DNA from: Deltaproteobacteria bacterium
GTDB taxonomy: Bacteria > Desulfobacterota > Binatia > Bin18
DNA length: 39,935 nt
Direction: 5' to 3'
NCBI GenBank assembly: GCA_016874775.1
Contig: VGTJ01000031.1
Location: forward strand, 1-39,935
Positions within the stretch are counted from its first letter, which is position 1, and each line of letters opens with the position of its first letter. The notes under the pieces are model-generated. The model saw nothing but the letters and a program-made list of their open reading frames with translations. It had not been told where the DNA came from and ran no database searches. Of this stretch, positions 15,995 through 23,728 are shown piece by piece. Both the position numbers and the translations under genes were made by a program.

Positions 15995-16659
15995 CGCACT
16001 CGCGCTGAGAAGGGTAGCAACCGCGGTTTCATGGCCATCTTGGCAGCGTATTCTTGACGCGTAAACAACGCCGCCTCTTCTCGACGAATACGCTCCCGGA
16101 GCACCAAGGCATTGACCGCAGAACAGACAAGAGCGGTCAGGTATGCAGTATGAACCAGAGGTAACGCAAGCATTTCAACAATCACGATCGTGTAATTGGG
16201 ATGACGCACATAGCGATACGGACCAGTGTCAACAATAGGACGCGAAGAAGTCACAATTTGTACGTTCCACTGCTCACCTAAACTGCGCCATACCCACACT
16301 CGACCGAGCAGACAAAGCGCAAGAAGTACCAACATCGGTCCACCCAACCACGATATGAACGGGCGCTGACAGACAATTGTTTCTACTGCACTACCAACAA
16401 AGAGGGCCACATGAACTCCAACCATCACCGGATAGACGGGCTCGCGAGCTTTCGTCGCCCCTTCAGCGAATAAGCGAGTTTGATGATGGGTAGAGATCCA
16501 CAGTTCAACGAGGCGCAGGCTAGCAAAGCCAGCTAGGAGCAGCAAATACCAATATGCAATTGCTTCATGAAACGAAAGCGGATGACGAGAGAGGGTCAAC
16601 GTCACAATCCCCATAAGAAATGCAGCTGTCACGTCCTCTGCACTTTGAACCTTAAACAT
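15991..16659 (-). CDS. Isoprenylcysteine carboxyl methyltransferase (ICMT)-family protein
   Basis: A 222-residue membrane methyltransferase. Four to five hydrophobic segments precede the signature GPYRYVRHPNYT (about 147-158), with the E-rich stretch RERIRREEAAL after the last segment, as in ICMT and NnrU-like enzymes that use SAM. In Bacillus the related BpsB methylates alkylpyrones made by a neighbouring type III polyketide synthase. The same pairing here supports methylation of a pyrone- or resorcinol-type product. The start is uncertain: ATG 16659 lies inside heptad locus G, and the next ATG at 16614 would give a usual N-terminus. The stop overlaps the permease start by 4 nt. Confidence 0.85.
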   Translation of the reverse strand: MFKVQSAEDVTAAFLMGIVTLTLSRHPLSFHEAIAYWYLLLLAGFASLRLVELWISTHHQTRLFAEGATKAREPVYPVMVGVHVALFVGSAVETIVCQRPFISWLGGPMLVLLALCLLGRVWVWRSLGEQWNVQIVTSSRPIVDTGPYRYVRHPNYTIVIVEMLALPLVHTAYLTALVCSAVNALVLRERIRREEAALFTRQEYAAKMAMKPRLLPFSARVR

Positions 16660-16677
16660 CGAACCGTCAACTCAAAT
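16643..16677. repeat. Heptad repeat locus G over the methyltransferase start
   Basis: Five degenerate heptads in a row with unit near CCTTGAA (CTTTGAA, CCTTAAA, CATCGAA, CCGTCAA). It fills the 20-nt gap after the polyketide synthase stop and runs into the first codons of the methyltransferase frame (residues MFKVQS). The period is clear though units are more diverged than at loci D-F. Confidence 0.7.
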
Positions 16678-16679
16678 TT

Positions 16680-17732
16680 CTACTCCCACCGCAACAATAC
16701 CGACTCCGCACTAAACCCCGGCCCAAATGCGAGCAGTAAACCAAGATCCCCAGCCTGGGTTCGTTCTGTCGTCAAGAATCGATCAAGAATATAAAGCACC
16801 GACGCCGAGGACAGATTCCCGTAGTCCCGTAAGATATTTTTGCTCACGGTTGCCTGCTCTGACGCAATCCCCAAGCATTCCACCAACCCCTCAAGCACTC
16901 GTCTTCCACCTGGGTGCAGGAGAAAGTGCGACATATCACCAACGGTTAATCCTTGGGCAGCGAGGAATCGCGCGACGAGTTGCGGGACTTCTGCACTGAC
17001 CAACTCGGGAATTTCTGCAGAGAGAACGATATGAAATCCAGAATCGCGCAGGTCGAACCCCATAACCTCAGTGGTCTGCGGAAAGAGCGTGCTCTCCGTC
17101 GCGAGAATCCGCGGCTGGCCAGACAGCGGCTGCGCCGACAATACAATCGCCGCAGCTCCATCACCAAAGAGTGCACTTGAAACGACATTGGCTGGGGAAA
17201 AATCTTGAAACTGAAACGTCAGCGACGGAAGTTCGACGGCAACAACCAACACCGTGTGATGAGGGAATGCCTGCAGGTAATCAAACGCCCGCGCGAGGGC
17301 GACACCTCCAGCCGCACAGCCAAGCTCCGTTACCGGCAAACGCTTCACATGCGCTGAAAAACCCAACGTATTTGCCAGATATGCATCAAGTGACGGGATC
17401 ATGAATCCGGTACATGAAGTAGTAATGATGAGGTGTACGTCACTCGCGGCGACATTGGCGCGGGCTAAACTTTCACGAACGACATGCTCTCCGAGTTGAC
17501 ACGCATACTGTCGATACAATTGGCTTGTTTCTGTCACAGACAGTGGGTGCGCTAAGTCGAGCAACGGGCGACAGCCGTAACGGGTCTGCACGGCTGCGTT
17601 TTCAAACACCCGCTGTGCGAGGGTCAGCAATCGGCGGTCGGCACTGAGCCACAGCGGTAAAGCCGCGATGACCTCAGCTTGATCATAACGGTGCGGAGGG
17701 TGGGTGATAGAACTCGAAAGCAGTGTGGCCAT
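16680..17732 (-). CDS. Type III polyketide synthase (chalcone/alkylpyrone synthase-like)
   Basis: A 350-residue homodimeric-type condensing enzyme. The catalytic triad is visible: C107 in TTSCTGFMIPS, H273 in LLHPGGRR and N306 in YGNLSSAS. The LAFGPGFS loop lies near the C-terminus (about 333-340). Such enzymes take an acyl-CoA starter, extend it with malonyl-CoA and cyclise to pyrones, resorcinols or related products without an acyl carrier protein. The length matches bacterial members. It starts 27 nt after the metallophosphoesterase stop and is followed by an ICMT-type methyltransferase and an ABC exporter, so a methylated alkylpyrone or resorcinol lipid is the likely product. Chain length cannot be told. 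Confidence 0.93.
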   Translation of the reverse strand: MATLLSSSITHPPHRYDQAEVIAALPLWLSADRRLLTLAQRVFENAAVQTRYGCRPLLDLAHPLSVTETSQLYRQYACQLGEHVVRESLARANVAASDVHLIITTSCTGFMIPSLDAYLANTLGFSAHVKRLPVTELGCAAGGVALARAFDYLQAFPHHTVLVVAVELPSLTFQFQDFSPANVVSSALFGDGAAAIVLSAQPLSGQPRILATESTLFPQTTEVMGFDLRDSGFHIVLSAEIPELVSAEVPQLVARFLAAQGLTVGDMSHFLLHPGGRRVLEGLVECLGIASEQATVSKNILRDYGNLSSASVLYILDRFLTTERTQAGDLGLLLAFGPGFSAESVLLRWE

Positions 17733-17758
17733 TGCAGATAGGTATTCGTGTTTGATGA

Positions 17759-18418
17759 CTATGAGGTAAATCGCAACTCAGCATCGAGAGTTCCATCGTG
17801 GCACCATGCAACAATGTACCCTCCAGCCGCAAAGGGGCCAGCGTTGAGAATTTTCGTACGACCAATGGCATCAACGCCTGGCGATTCGTGAATGTGTCCA
17901 GTAATGCAAACCTGAGGCTGATGCTGTTCGATGAACTGCCGCACCGCCTGGCTGCCGACTGGTATCCCAGTTGTCAAACGATCGAGCTTGGTTGCATAAG
18001 GAGGCGTATGACACACCATTAATTGAAGAGCAGTCTCCGCTACTCCGGTATACGCATCTGCGAGGATTCTTCCCAGTTCCGCATCTTCATACTCTAACGG
18101 CGTACGAAACGGAGTGATGTTCGATCCCCCACAACCAAAAATGGCCAAGTCATCGAGGCGGCGATGTTCACGATGCAGACTGACCTGTTCGGTTTGCAGA
18201 AAATCGAGCACTTCAGGTTGATCTACATTTCCTGGGAGCGTCAGCACCTGACGGCAATACGTTCTCGCCGCGTGTACTACCTTTGCTGCGTCGGCACGAC
18301 CACCGAAGTGGGTCAGATCCCCCGAAAGGATGATGAGGTCAGCGCTCGCAAGTTCGACCGCAATTTTCCTCATCTGCGCAATTGCCATATGGACGTCGCC
18401 AAACGCAACAATTTTCAT
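17759..18418 (-). CDS. Calcineurin-like metallophosphoesterase
   Basis: A 219-residue phosphoesterase, started at the ATG giving MKIVAFGDVH because a longer frame adds 20 residues without family character. Metal-binding motifs are in the family order: GDVH (7-10), ILSGDLTHFGG (about 31-41), TLPGNVDQPEV (about 60-70), a CHTPP motif and GHIHESPG near the C-terminus. It most resembles YfcE/CapA-like small phosphoesterases in the cytoplasm that act on phosphomono- or diesters. It lies just before the polyketide synthase in the same direction, but may be simply cotranscribed. There is no signal peptide. Confidence 0.9.
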   Translation of the reverse strand: MKIVAFGDVHMAIAQMRKIAVELASADLIILSGDLTHFGGRADAAKVVHAARTYCRQVLTLPGNVDQPEVLDFLQTEQVSLHREHRRLDDLAIFGCGGSNITPFRTPLEYEDAELGRILADAYTGVAETALQLMVCHTPPYATKLDRLTTGIPVGSQAVRQFIEQHQPQVCITGHIHESPGVDAIGRTKILNAGPFAAGGYIVAWCHDGTLDAELRFTS

Positions 18419-18582
18419 AAGGGGATATTCGCTGATACGATGTGAGCAGGTCTTTTGCTGTTCTAGTCGATGACTCACACCGGGTCAACGCGGACCAACA
18501 ATTATTACCAAAGGAGCCCCTGGACTTGCAAAGCAGACGGAATCGGGAAATACTACGATCGCCTGTGCAACATGGTGAGTAC

Positions 18583-18882
18583 ATGGAAAAGAACATTCGG
18601 TCGAAAGTCCTCGCTATAGGACGGCCCTTACGTGTCGAGCTTCAGCTCGACGGCGAGTGGCTCGACCGTTTGCGTAAATTGCTGCAGGAAATGGGCGAAG
18701 AAGGAAATTCCTATCCTCTCCATCGATATCTCGAAGAGTTGCTTGAAGCCGACATTGTCTATCGGGAAAGTGATCACACTCGTCGCCGCGGGCCATTCGT
18801 CCAACGAGAAGCGATCATTCGCTGGCTGCGAGAACGGCGGAATAATGCCAATGCTCAAACCACAGCAGCAAGTAAACATTAA
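18583..18882 (+). CDS. Small uncharacterised protein, 99 aa
   Basis: The frame is open from 18442, but the first 47 residues look noncoding. The start is set at MEKNIRSKV, where a beta-like segment and a charged helical body follow (WLDRLRKLLQEMGEEGNSYPLHRYLEELLEADIVYRE). The pattern of an amphipathic helix pair with a basic C-terminus (REAIIRWLRERR) would suit a small regulator or a scaffold with nucleic acid contact, but no family is recognised. It is co-directional with the tRNA methyltransferase, 103 nt further on, and divergent from the phosphoesterase. Confidence 0.65.
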   Translation: MEKNIRSKVLAIGRPLRVELQLDGEWLDRLRKLLQEMGEEGNSYPLHRYLEELLEADIVYRESDHTRRRGPFVQREAIIRWLRERRNNANAQTTAASKH

Positions 18883-18985
18883 GATCAGCTGAGACTCATT
18901 CGTTCCTATTGAACTGCGCCTGAAAGAAACTATTACGAGCTGCTCGCTCGGTCCCCATGCGTGAGGGAAGCGACCAGAGCTGTGT

Positions 18986-19753
18986 ATGAATCGCATGAAC
19001 CTGCGGATCGTTCTTGTCCGACCGCAATATTCGGGAAATATCGGTGCAGTCGCTCGCGCCATGCGCAACTTCTCGCTCAGTGATTTGGCGTTGGTGAATC
19101 CCGCCCCGCTCCAACGTGATCAGGCAGACATGATGGCCGTCCATGCCCGTGATGTCCTCGATCACATGCAAATTCACTCTTCGGTCGGTGCAGCAGTTGC
19201 AGATTGTGGGCTGGTCATCGGCACCACCTGCCGTGCAGGCTTGTATCGTGAGGATACCGTTCCTCCTCGCGCGCTTGCACCTCATATTTTCGCGATGTCC
19301 CACACGAACCGAGTCGCGCTCATGTTTGGCTGCGAAGACAGTGGTTTATCAAACGATGAACTTCGCTATTGTCACCGGCTCATGACGATCCCTACCGATA
19401 CGGCTTACCCCTCGCTGAATGTTGCACAAGCTGTACTGCTCTGCTGTTACGAGGTGTTTCTTGCAACACAAGAAGAAGAGGCCACTGCCCCCTCACGCCC
19501 CCTGGCAGTTGCAGAACAGCAAGAGCTGATGTACGAAAAGCTCAAACACGCATTATTACAGATAGGATTCCTGCACAAAGACAATCCTGAGCACATCATG
19601 TTTGCTTTTCGTCGGATGTTCGGACGTGCTGGTCTTGAGGAGCGTGATGTCAATATTCTCCTCGGCATGGCACGGCAGATCGAATGGTACGCGACACGCG
19701 GTTGGCGCTCCGTCACTCCGCCACCCGCATTGCCGAGTGATCCACTCGGGTAG
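18986..19753 (+). CDS. SPOUT tRNA 2'-O-methyltransferase (TrmJ family)
   Basis: A 255-residue SpoU-class methyltransferase with a trefoil knot. Motif 1 is in VRPQYSGNIGAVARAM (11-26), motif 2 in ALMFGCEDSGLSND (111-124) and motif 3 in IPTDTAYPSLNVAQAV (135-150). In TrmJ the enzyme methylates the 2'-O of nucleotide 32 in tRNA with SAM. The C-terminal helical extension (about 165-255) fits TrmJ rather than the shorter TrmL. An alternative start at the second Met (18995) is equally good. It is followed at 18 nt by a small helical gene. Confidence 0.92.
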   Translation: MNRMNLRIVLVRPQYSGNIGAVARAMRNFSLSDLALVNPAPLQRDQADMMAVHARDVLDHMQIHSSVGAAVADCGLVIGTTCRAGLYREDTVPPRALAPHIFAMSHTNRVALMFGCEDSGLSNDELRYCHRLMTIPTDTAYPSLNVAQAVLLCCYEVFLATQEEEATAPSRPLAVAEQQELMYEKLKHALLQIGFLHKDNPEHIMFAFRRMFGRAGLEERDVNILLGMARQIEWYATRGWRSVTPPPALPSDPLG

Positions 19754-19770
19754 TGTGGCTCACAATAATC

Positions 19771-19983
19771 ATGGCCGAGATCATCCCCTTCCAAAGTATT
19801 CTCCAGGCTCGTCGACGACAACGTGAGCACGCGTGCCTTCAAACGTGCGTTGCTGCCATTGAACACAGCTTAAAGGTCCACCTCGAAGAATTCACCGCTG
19901 CTCCGGCTGAGGAGAAAACGGCACGAGCTAGTAAGATTCGTAAACTTGGGGAGTTGCTGGAGTATGCATCGCACCTATTGTGA
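19771..19983 (+). CDS. Small helical protein, 70 aa
   Basis: No family recognised. The start MAEIIPFQSI is chosen because upstream residues in the frame overlap noncoding text. The product is almost wholly helical and charged (Arg/Gln-rich N-terminal helix, Cys at about residue 27, then acidic and basic helices ending LGELLEYASHLL). That suggests a small adaptor or coiled-coil dimer. It follows the tRNA methyltransferase by 18 nt in the same direction and precedes the coiled-coil protein by 39 nt, so all three may be one transcript. Confidence 0.6.
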   Translation: MAEIIPFQSILQARRRQREHACLQTCVAAIEHSLKVHLEEFTAAPAEEKTARASKIRKLGELLEYASHLL

Positions 19984-20022
19984 CGTATTCATACCAAAGC
20001 AGCTTCCAGAGAAAGGATGTCC

Positions 20023-20643
20023 ATGGCGAAAGTAGCGTCCGCAACGGCGACCAAACGCGCAAGCTCTCCCCGCAATACCGCTGCTCCACTCAAACCACGC
20101 AGTCGTGCGACGAAAGAGGCCGCCGATACTGCGCCTCCCCCAATCGTCGAGCCCAGCGTCGATAGTCTGCAGGTCCTTACCGAACGGCTCAGTGCGCTCG
20201 AAGAGAAAGTCACAGCGAGTTTGTCGGCCCTGACCGCGGAAGTACAAAATCTGCAGAAGACCACTCCGCCCGTTTCTGCAGACGGGAGCGTTGAATCCGA
20301 AACCGTCTTACCTATTGTGGGAGATCTCATTCGGCGTCACCTGATGGAGCACCTCAACCCCCTCATTGCTTCGCTTAAACGCATTGAAGAACGGGTGGGA
20401 TTCATCGGCAATCGTCTCAAACACCCAGGCGGCAACCAAGAGCAACGACAAAAGCCACCGTGGCGCCATGATCAGCAGCGACATAATAGCCCACGTGGAC
20501 ACAACGGCGCGCCTCGCCCAGGCCAAGGCTCCGGCCAAGGGCAACAATGGACACCGCCAAGTGCAGCTTCTGTCCAAGGGCACTTTGCCCCGCGTCCGCT
20601 ACGCGGAGGAGAGATCGATACCTTCACTGAAGATGAAGAGTAA
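20023..20643 (+). CDS. Low-complexity protein with central coiled coil, 206 aa
   Basis: No family recognised. ATG 20023 is preferred to the ATG two codons earlier (20017) because AAAGGA then has usable spacing. The N-terminal 45 residues are Ala/Thr/Lys/Arg/Pro-rich and basic, like histone- or PHA-granule-type tails. A coiled coil follows (about 48-85, LTERLSALEEKVTASLSALTAEVQ). The C-terminal third is Gln/Gly/Arg/His/Pro-rich (HDQQRHNSPRGHNG) with likely RNA- or DNA-contacting, disordered character and an acidic end. It may be a nucleoid- or RNA-associated protein; this is inferred from composition only. It is the last gene before the 326-nt spacer that precedes rpoZ. Confidence 0.65.
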   Translation: MAKVASATATKRASSPRNTAAPLKPRSRATKEAADTAPPPIVEPSVDSLQVLTERLSALEEKVTASLSALTAEVQNLQKTTPPVSADGSVESETVLPIVGDLIRRHLMEHLNPLIASLKRIEERVGFIGNRLKHPGGNQEQRQKPPWRHDQQRHNSPRGHNGAPRPGQGSGQGQQWTPPSAASVQGHFAPRPLRGGEIDTFTEDEE

Positions 20644-20738
20644 GGAGCGCTCACCTCCCTTATCGAACCTTTGCAGTAGCAGAGGTGTAGGCCTTCCGTT
20701 GCTCAATCTCTGCTCCGAATCTTTTCAATCACTCGGTC

Positions 20739-20758
20739 GGGGCAGCTTTCGCTACCCC
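20739..20758 (+). terminator. Candidate terminator hairpin
   Basis: GGGGCAGC, a TTTC loop, then GCTACCCC form an 8-bp stem with one mismatch, followed by a pyrimidine-rich stretch with several T-runs rather than a clean T-tract. It lies about 95 nt after the low-complexity gene, so it could end that transcript. Confidence 0.35.
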
Positions 20759-20816
20759 CTGCTCTCGTCTTTCTTTACTTCTCCCTATTCAGTGTTACTT
20801 TGTTATTATATCAGGA

Positions 20817-20950
20817 AGTAGTCAACCATTAGCTTTCAGCAGTTAGCTAGGGAAGAAAAAATGAGGTTTCTCCTTCATCTTTAGTGCTGCTGCTTGCGAA
20901 GGCCAGCTTCTTGGCCTGCTGGAAGCTGACAGCTAAGAACTGATAGCTAT
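20817..20950. repeat. Heptad repeat locus H: two inverted modules upstream of rpoZ
   Basis: The right module (20918-20950) is 33 nt of GCTGACA-type heptads. The left module (about 20817-20850) carries the complementary unit (AGCTTTC, AGCAGTT), so the arms are inverted with 67 nt between them. The interior has a smaller stem (GGCCA and TTGGCC near 20901-20916). The element lies at the 5' side of rpoZ, ending 20 nt before its GTG, so it may belong to its leader. Confidence 0.8.
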
Positions 20951-20969
20951 TTTACGAAGGAGGATGTAC

Positions 20970-21179
20970 GTGGCACGAATTACTGTTGAAGATTGTCTGC
21001 AAAAGATCCCCAACCGCTTTCAATTGATCGTCATTGCTGCACGCCGAGCAAAAGAATTGCTCAAAGGCGCACGTCCACTTGTCAGCTCGGATAATAAAGA
21101 AGTAGTGACTTCCCTCCGTGAAATCGCTGCTGGCAAAGTTTGGATGGAAGAGTCGAAAGAGCTTAAAGAGATTAAGTAG
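20970..21179 (+). CDS. rpoZ: RNA polymerase omega subunit
   Basis: A 69-residue omega subunit that helps assemble and stabilise RNA polymerase by binding beta prime. [30 protein letters not shown] is the classic N-terminal pattern (MARVTVEDCL in many bacteria), with the conserved RAKEL region. GTG at 20970 is taken as start because AAGGAGG then has proper spacing; the ATG two codons earlier would be too close. The stop overlaps the dnaJ GTG by 1 nt, so the two are coupled. The length is normal for short omega forms. Confidence 0.95.
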   Translation: MARITVEDCLQKIPNRFQLIVIAARRAKELLKGARPLVSSDNKEVVTSLREIAAGKVWMEESKELKEIK

Positions 21180-22336
21180 TGGCCAAAAAAGATTTATACG
21201 CTGTCTTAGGAGTAAGTCGGACTGCCTCGACTGACGAGATTAAAAAAGCCTATCGTCAGCTCGCACGGAAGTATCATCCCGACGTCAATCAGGGGAACAA
21301 GCAAGCCGAAGAACGCTTTAAGGAAGTCTCGCTTGCCCATGACGTTCTCAGTGATGAATCCAAACGTAAACTCTACGACGAGTTTGGTGAGGAAGGTCTC
21401 CAACCCGGCTTTAATGCAGAGCAGATGCGGGCGCACAAGCAATGGCAGCAGAGTGCACGTCGGTCTGCCTCACGGCCACGTGGAAGCCGCTCCTCGTCAA
21501 GTTCCAGCCCTGGGTTTGAAGACATTTTTGGTGACCTTTTTGGCAACCTCGGGGGCTTTGGACGAGGAGGCGGCAAGACTCAGCCAGGTGTCACTCCTGC
21601 CCAAGACCTTGAATATGTTCTTGACCTCGGCCTCCTCGATGCCATCCGCGGAACCAACACAACGATTTCTCTTCAACGACCAAGTCCATGCCCAACGTGC
21701 CATGGCACCGGTGGGCGGGCTGGACGCCCAAGTGCTGCCTGCTCAGAGTGTGGCGGACAAGGCCAAGTCCGCGTTGGTGCTGGTCCAATGGCTTTTTTCC
21801 GCACCTGCGCACGGTGTGGAGGGTCTGGCAGGTTGAGCCCTGGAGGCTGCAGCAATTGCGGTGGCAGCGGGCGTATCACAAGCCCAGAGAAGCTGACAGT
21901 GAAGATTCCCGCCGGTGTCGACGAAGGCACCCGCATTCGTTTAGCCGGCAAAGGCGCTGCGTCGAGCAGTGGCGGCCCTGCGGGAGATTTGTATCTTGAA
22001 ATTCGCATTCAGCCGCATCCGACATTGACTCGTAAAGGACTCGATTTGTACCTTGATGTACCAGTCACTATCGGTGAAGCGGTTCATGGTGCGAGTATTA
22101 CCGTGCCAACCCCGCATGGCGATGTCAAACTCAAGATTCCTGCAGGTAGTCAAAGCGGACAGACGTTACGACTGAAAGGCAAAGGCATCACCGATAGCAA
22201 AACAAGTACAAGTGGTGACTTATACGTCAAACTCATGGTCCAGGTACCACAAGAGGCTAGTGATCGCCTCCGTCAAGCCGTCGATCAGCTTGAGCGCTGC
22301 TATACAGACAGTCCGCGAAAGGACTTGCATTTGTAA
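21179..22336 (+). CDS. dnaJ: Chaperone DnaJ (Hsp40)
   Basis: A 385-residue type I J-protein that stimulates DnaK ATPase and holds unfolded clients. In order: the J domain with HPD (33-35), a Ser/Arg/Gly-rich linker, four CXXCXGXG zinc repeats ([32 protein letters not shown]) and the two C-terminal client-binding domains. GTG is the start, overlapping the rpoZ stop by 1 nt. The linker is longer and more Ser/Arg-rich than usual (about 88-130) but no domain is missing. A heat-shock sigma gene follows 255 nt downstream. No dnaK or grpE is in the window except a distant DnaK-like protein at 38-39 kb. Confidence 0.96.
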   Translation: MAKKDLYAVLGVSRTASTDEIKKAYRQLARKYHPDVNQGNKQAEERFKEVSLAHDVLSDESKRKLYDEFGEEGLQPGFNAEQMRAHKQWQQSARRSASRPRGSRSSSSSSPGFEDIFGDLFGNLGGFGRGGGKTQPGVTPAQDLEYVLDLGLLDAIRGTNTTISLQRPSPCPTCHGTGGRAGRPSAACSECGGQGQVRVGAGPMAFFRTCARCGGSGRLSPGGCSNCGGSGRITSPEKLTVKIPAGVDEGTRIRLAGKGAASSSGGPAGDLYLEIRIQPHPTLTRKGLDLYLDVPVTIGEAVHGASITVPTPHGDVKLKIPAGSQSGQTLRLKGKGITDSKTSTSGDLYVKLMVQVPQEASDRLRQAVDQLERCYTDSPRKDLHL

Positions 22337-22591
22337 GGCGAAAGGGTCCTGATGCCTGCGCTGTCAGTGGAGTAGTCACCACTACCGAGAAACACAGGTG
22401 TGCAGTGAATTATTTTCTCAAAGAGAGGTATCACTCATTGCCAGCAGATCTTTCATAGGTACCCCTCATTCCCCTTGACGATGTTCGAGGATCACGATCA
22501 TCTGAGAGGTCTTGGCGAATGGGGTGAAATGTCTCACGCTTACTACAGGGGCCTCCCCTGCTGCGTGCGCATCCCGTATACTGGCTTCGTT

Positions 22592-23668
22592 ATGCCGCGT
22601 GCACGAAAAAAGGACAAAGACAAGGTTCTGTTCCCTTCTTCCGTTGAAACCACTGCATCCGACACGTCTGACACAGTGGAAGCGATCGAAGAAGAAGACG
22701 AGGAGACAGAAACCCCTCTCGTCGAAGTGGAAGCGCTTGCTGAGGACGATATTGCGACGCAAGACGATGAGAAGGACAGTGCGGAAACCGACACCGCACT
22801 TGTCCCCTATGATCCGCTGCAGCGCTACCTTGCCGAAATCCGTCGCTATCCACTGCTCACCCCAGAGGAAGAGCATCAACTGGCCATTCGATACAAAGAA
22901 CACGGCGATGTCGAGGCCGCGTATCGCCTCGTGACTGGCAATTTGCGGCTGGTGGTGATGTTCGCCCGAAGATACGAACGAGCTGTCCACAATCTGCTCG
23001 ATTTGATTCAGGAAGGCAGCATCGGCTTGATGGAAGCGGTGCGGAACTTTGACCCGTATCGTGGCGTGCGCTTTCCCTCGTATGCCGTGTGGTGGGTGCG
23101 AGCGTACATTATCCGCTACTTGATGAACAACTGGCGCATGGTGAAGCTTGGCACCACCCAAGCCCAACGGAAATTATTTTTCAATCTCCAACGGGAAAAA
23201 GAGCGACTCGAAGCAGAAGGATTCTCGCCCGCACCGAAACTGATTGCGCAGAATCTCGGCGTCAAAGAAGAGGAAGTGGTCGAGATGGAAAAGCGCATGG
23301 CGGCGCGTGACATGTCGCTTGATACGCCAATGGATACCGAAGACGGAGAAAGTACAACGCTCGGGGACTTCATTCCCGCGAAACAAGATAATGCAGAAGA
23401 AGCCGTTGCTACGGCTGAGTACCGCACCCTGATGAGCCAAAAAATGCGCGAGTTCGCTCGCACCCTCAAGGGTAAAGAAGAGGTTATCTTCCGGACGCGG
23501 CTGCTCGCGGAAGAGCCTGTCACTTTACAGGAGATCGGTGACCAATATGGCATCAGCCGTGAACGTATTCGGCAGCTGGAAAGCCGCTTGAAGAAAAAGC
23601 TCAAAGACTTCTTGTTACGCGAATTCAAAGACGCCAAGGATCTCGACATCGGCTTTGTCAACGAATAA
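22592..23668 (+). CDS. rpoH: Heat-shock sigma factor RpoH (sigma-32 type)
   Basis: A 358-residue sigma-70 family factor. The start MPRARKKDKDK is chosen over an upstream frame from 22475 that lacks sigma homology. An unusual acidic, low-complexity N-terminus (about 15-65, many Glu/Asp/Thr) precedes sigma region 1.2 (YDPLQRYLAEIRRYPLL). Region 2 has NLLDLIQEGSIGLMEAV and the -10-contacting RFPSYAVWWVRAYI, a Q-R-K-L-F-F RpoH box follows (AQRKLFFNLQ), and region 4 ends in DQYGISRERIRQLESRLKKKL. The box and AVWWVRA favour RpoH over RpoD or RpoS. The acidic leader is longer than in most RpoH proteins and might modulate stability; that is inference. Confidence 0.92.
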   Translation: MPRARKKDKDKVLFPSSVETTASDTSDTVEAIEEEDEETETPLVEVEALAEDDIATQDDEKDSAETDTALVPYDPLQRYLAEIRRYPLLTPEEEHQLAIRYKEHGDVEAAYRLVTGNLRLVVMFARRYERAVHNLLDLIQEGSIGLMEAVRNFDPYRGVRFPSYAVWWVRAYIIRYLMNNWRMVKLGTTQAQRKLFFNLQREKERLEAEGFSPAPKLIAQNLGVKEEEVVEMEKRMAARDMSLDTPMDTEDGESTTLGDFIPAKQDNAEEAVATAEYRTLMSQKMREFARTLKGKEEVIFRTRLLAEEPVTLQEIGDQYGISRERIRQLESRLKKKLKDFLLREFKDAKDLDIGFVNE

Positions 23669-23728
23669 TCGGCCTCTTCCGTGAGAAAAATCTTGCCAGA
23701 GGTCCCCAAAGCGGTTTATAGTGCCACT

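Larger units (their letters stand above)
20644..20969. other. 326-nt spacer upstream of rpoZ
   Basis: The spacer holds a hairpin that may be a terminator (20739-20758), then the two arms of heptad locus H, then the ribosome binding site AAGGAGG of rpoZ. No convincing reading frame was found. The presence of a possible stop and a long leader suggests that rpoZ-dnaJ has its own promoter here, though no clear -35/-10 pair was seen. Confidence 0.6.

Noticed and set aside
22475-22503. Sigma-70 promoter for rpoH (TTGACG near 22475)
   Set aside because: At 17-nt spacing the -10 reads TCATCT, which is poor; no other convincing pair was seen.
22466-23167. Minus-strand 233-codon open frame opposite rpoH
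   Set aside because: Antisense shadow of a clear sigma factor gene, with His/Phe/Val composition that follows from its codon use.
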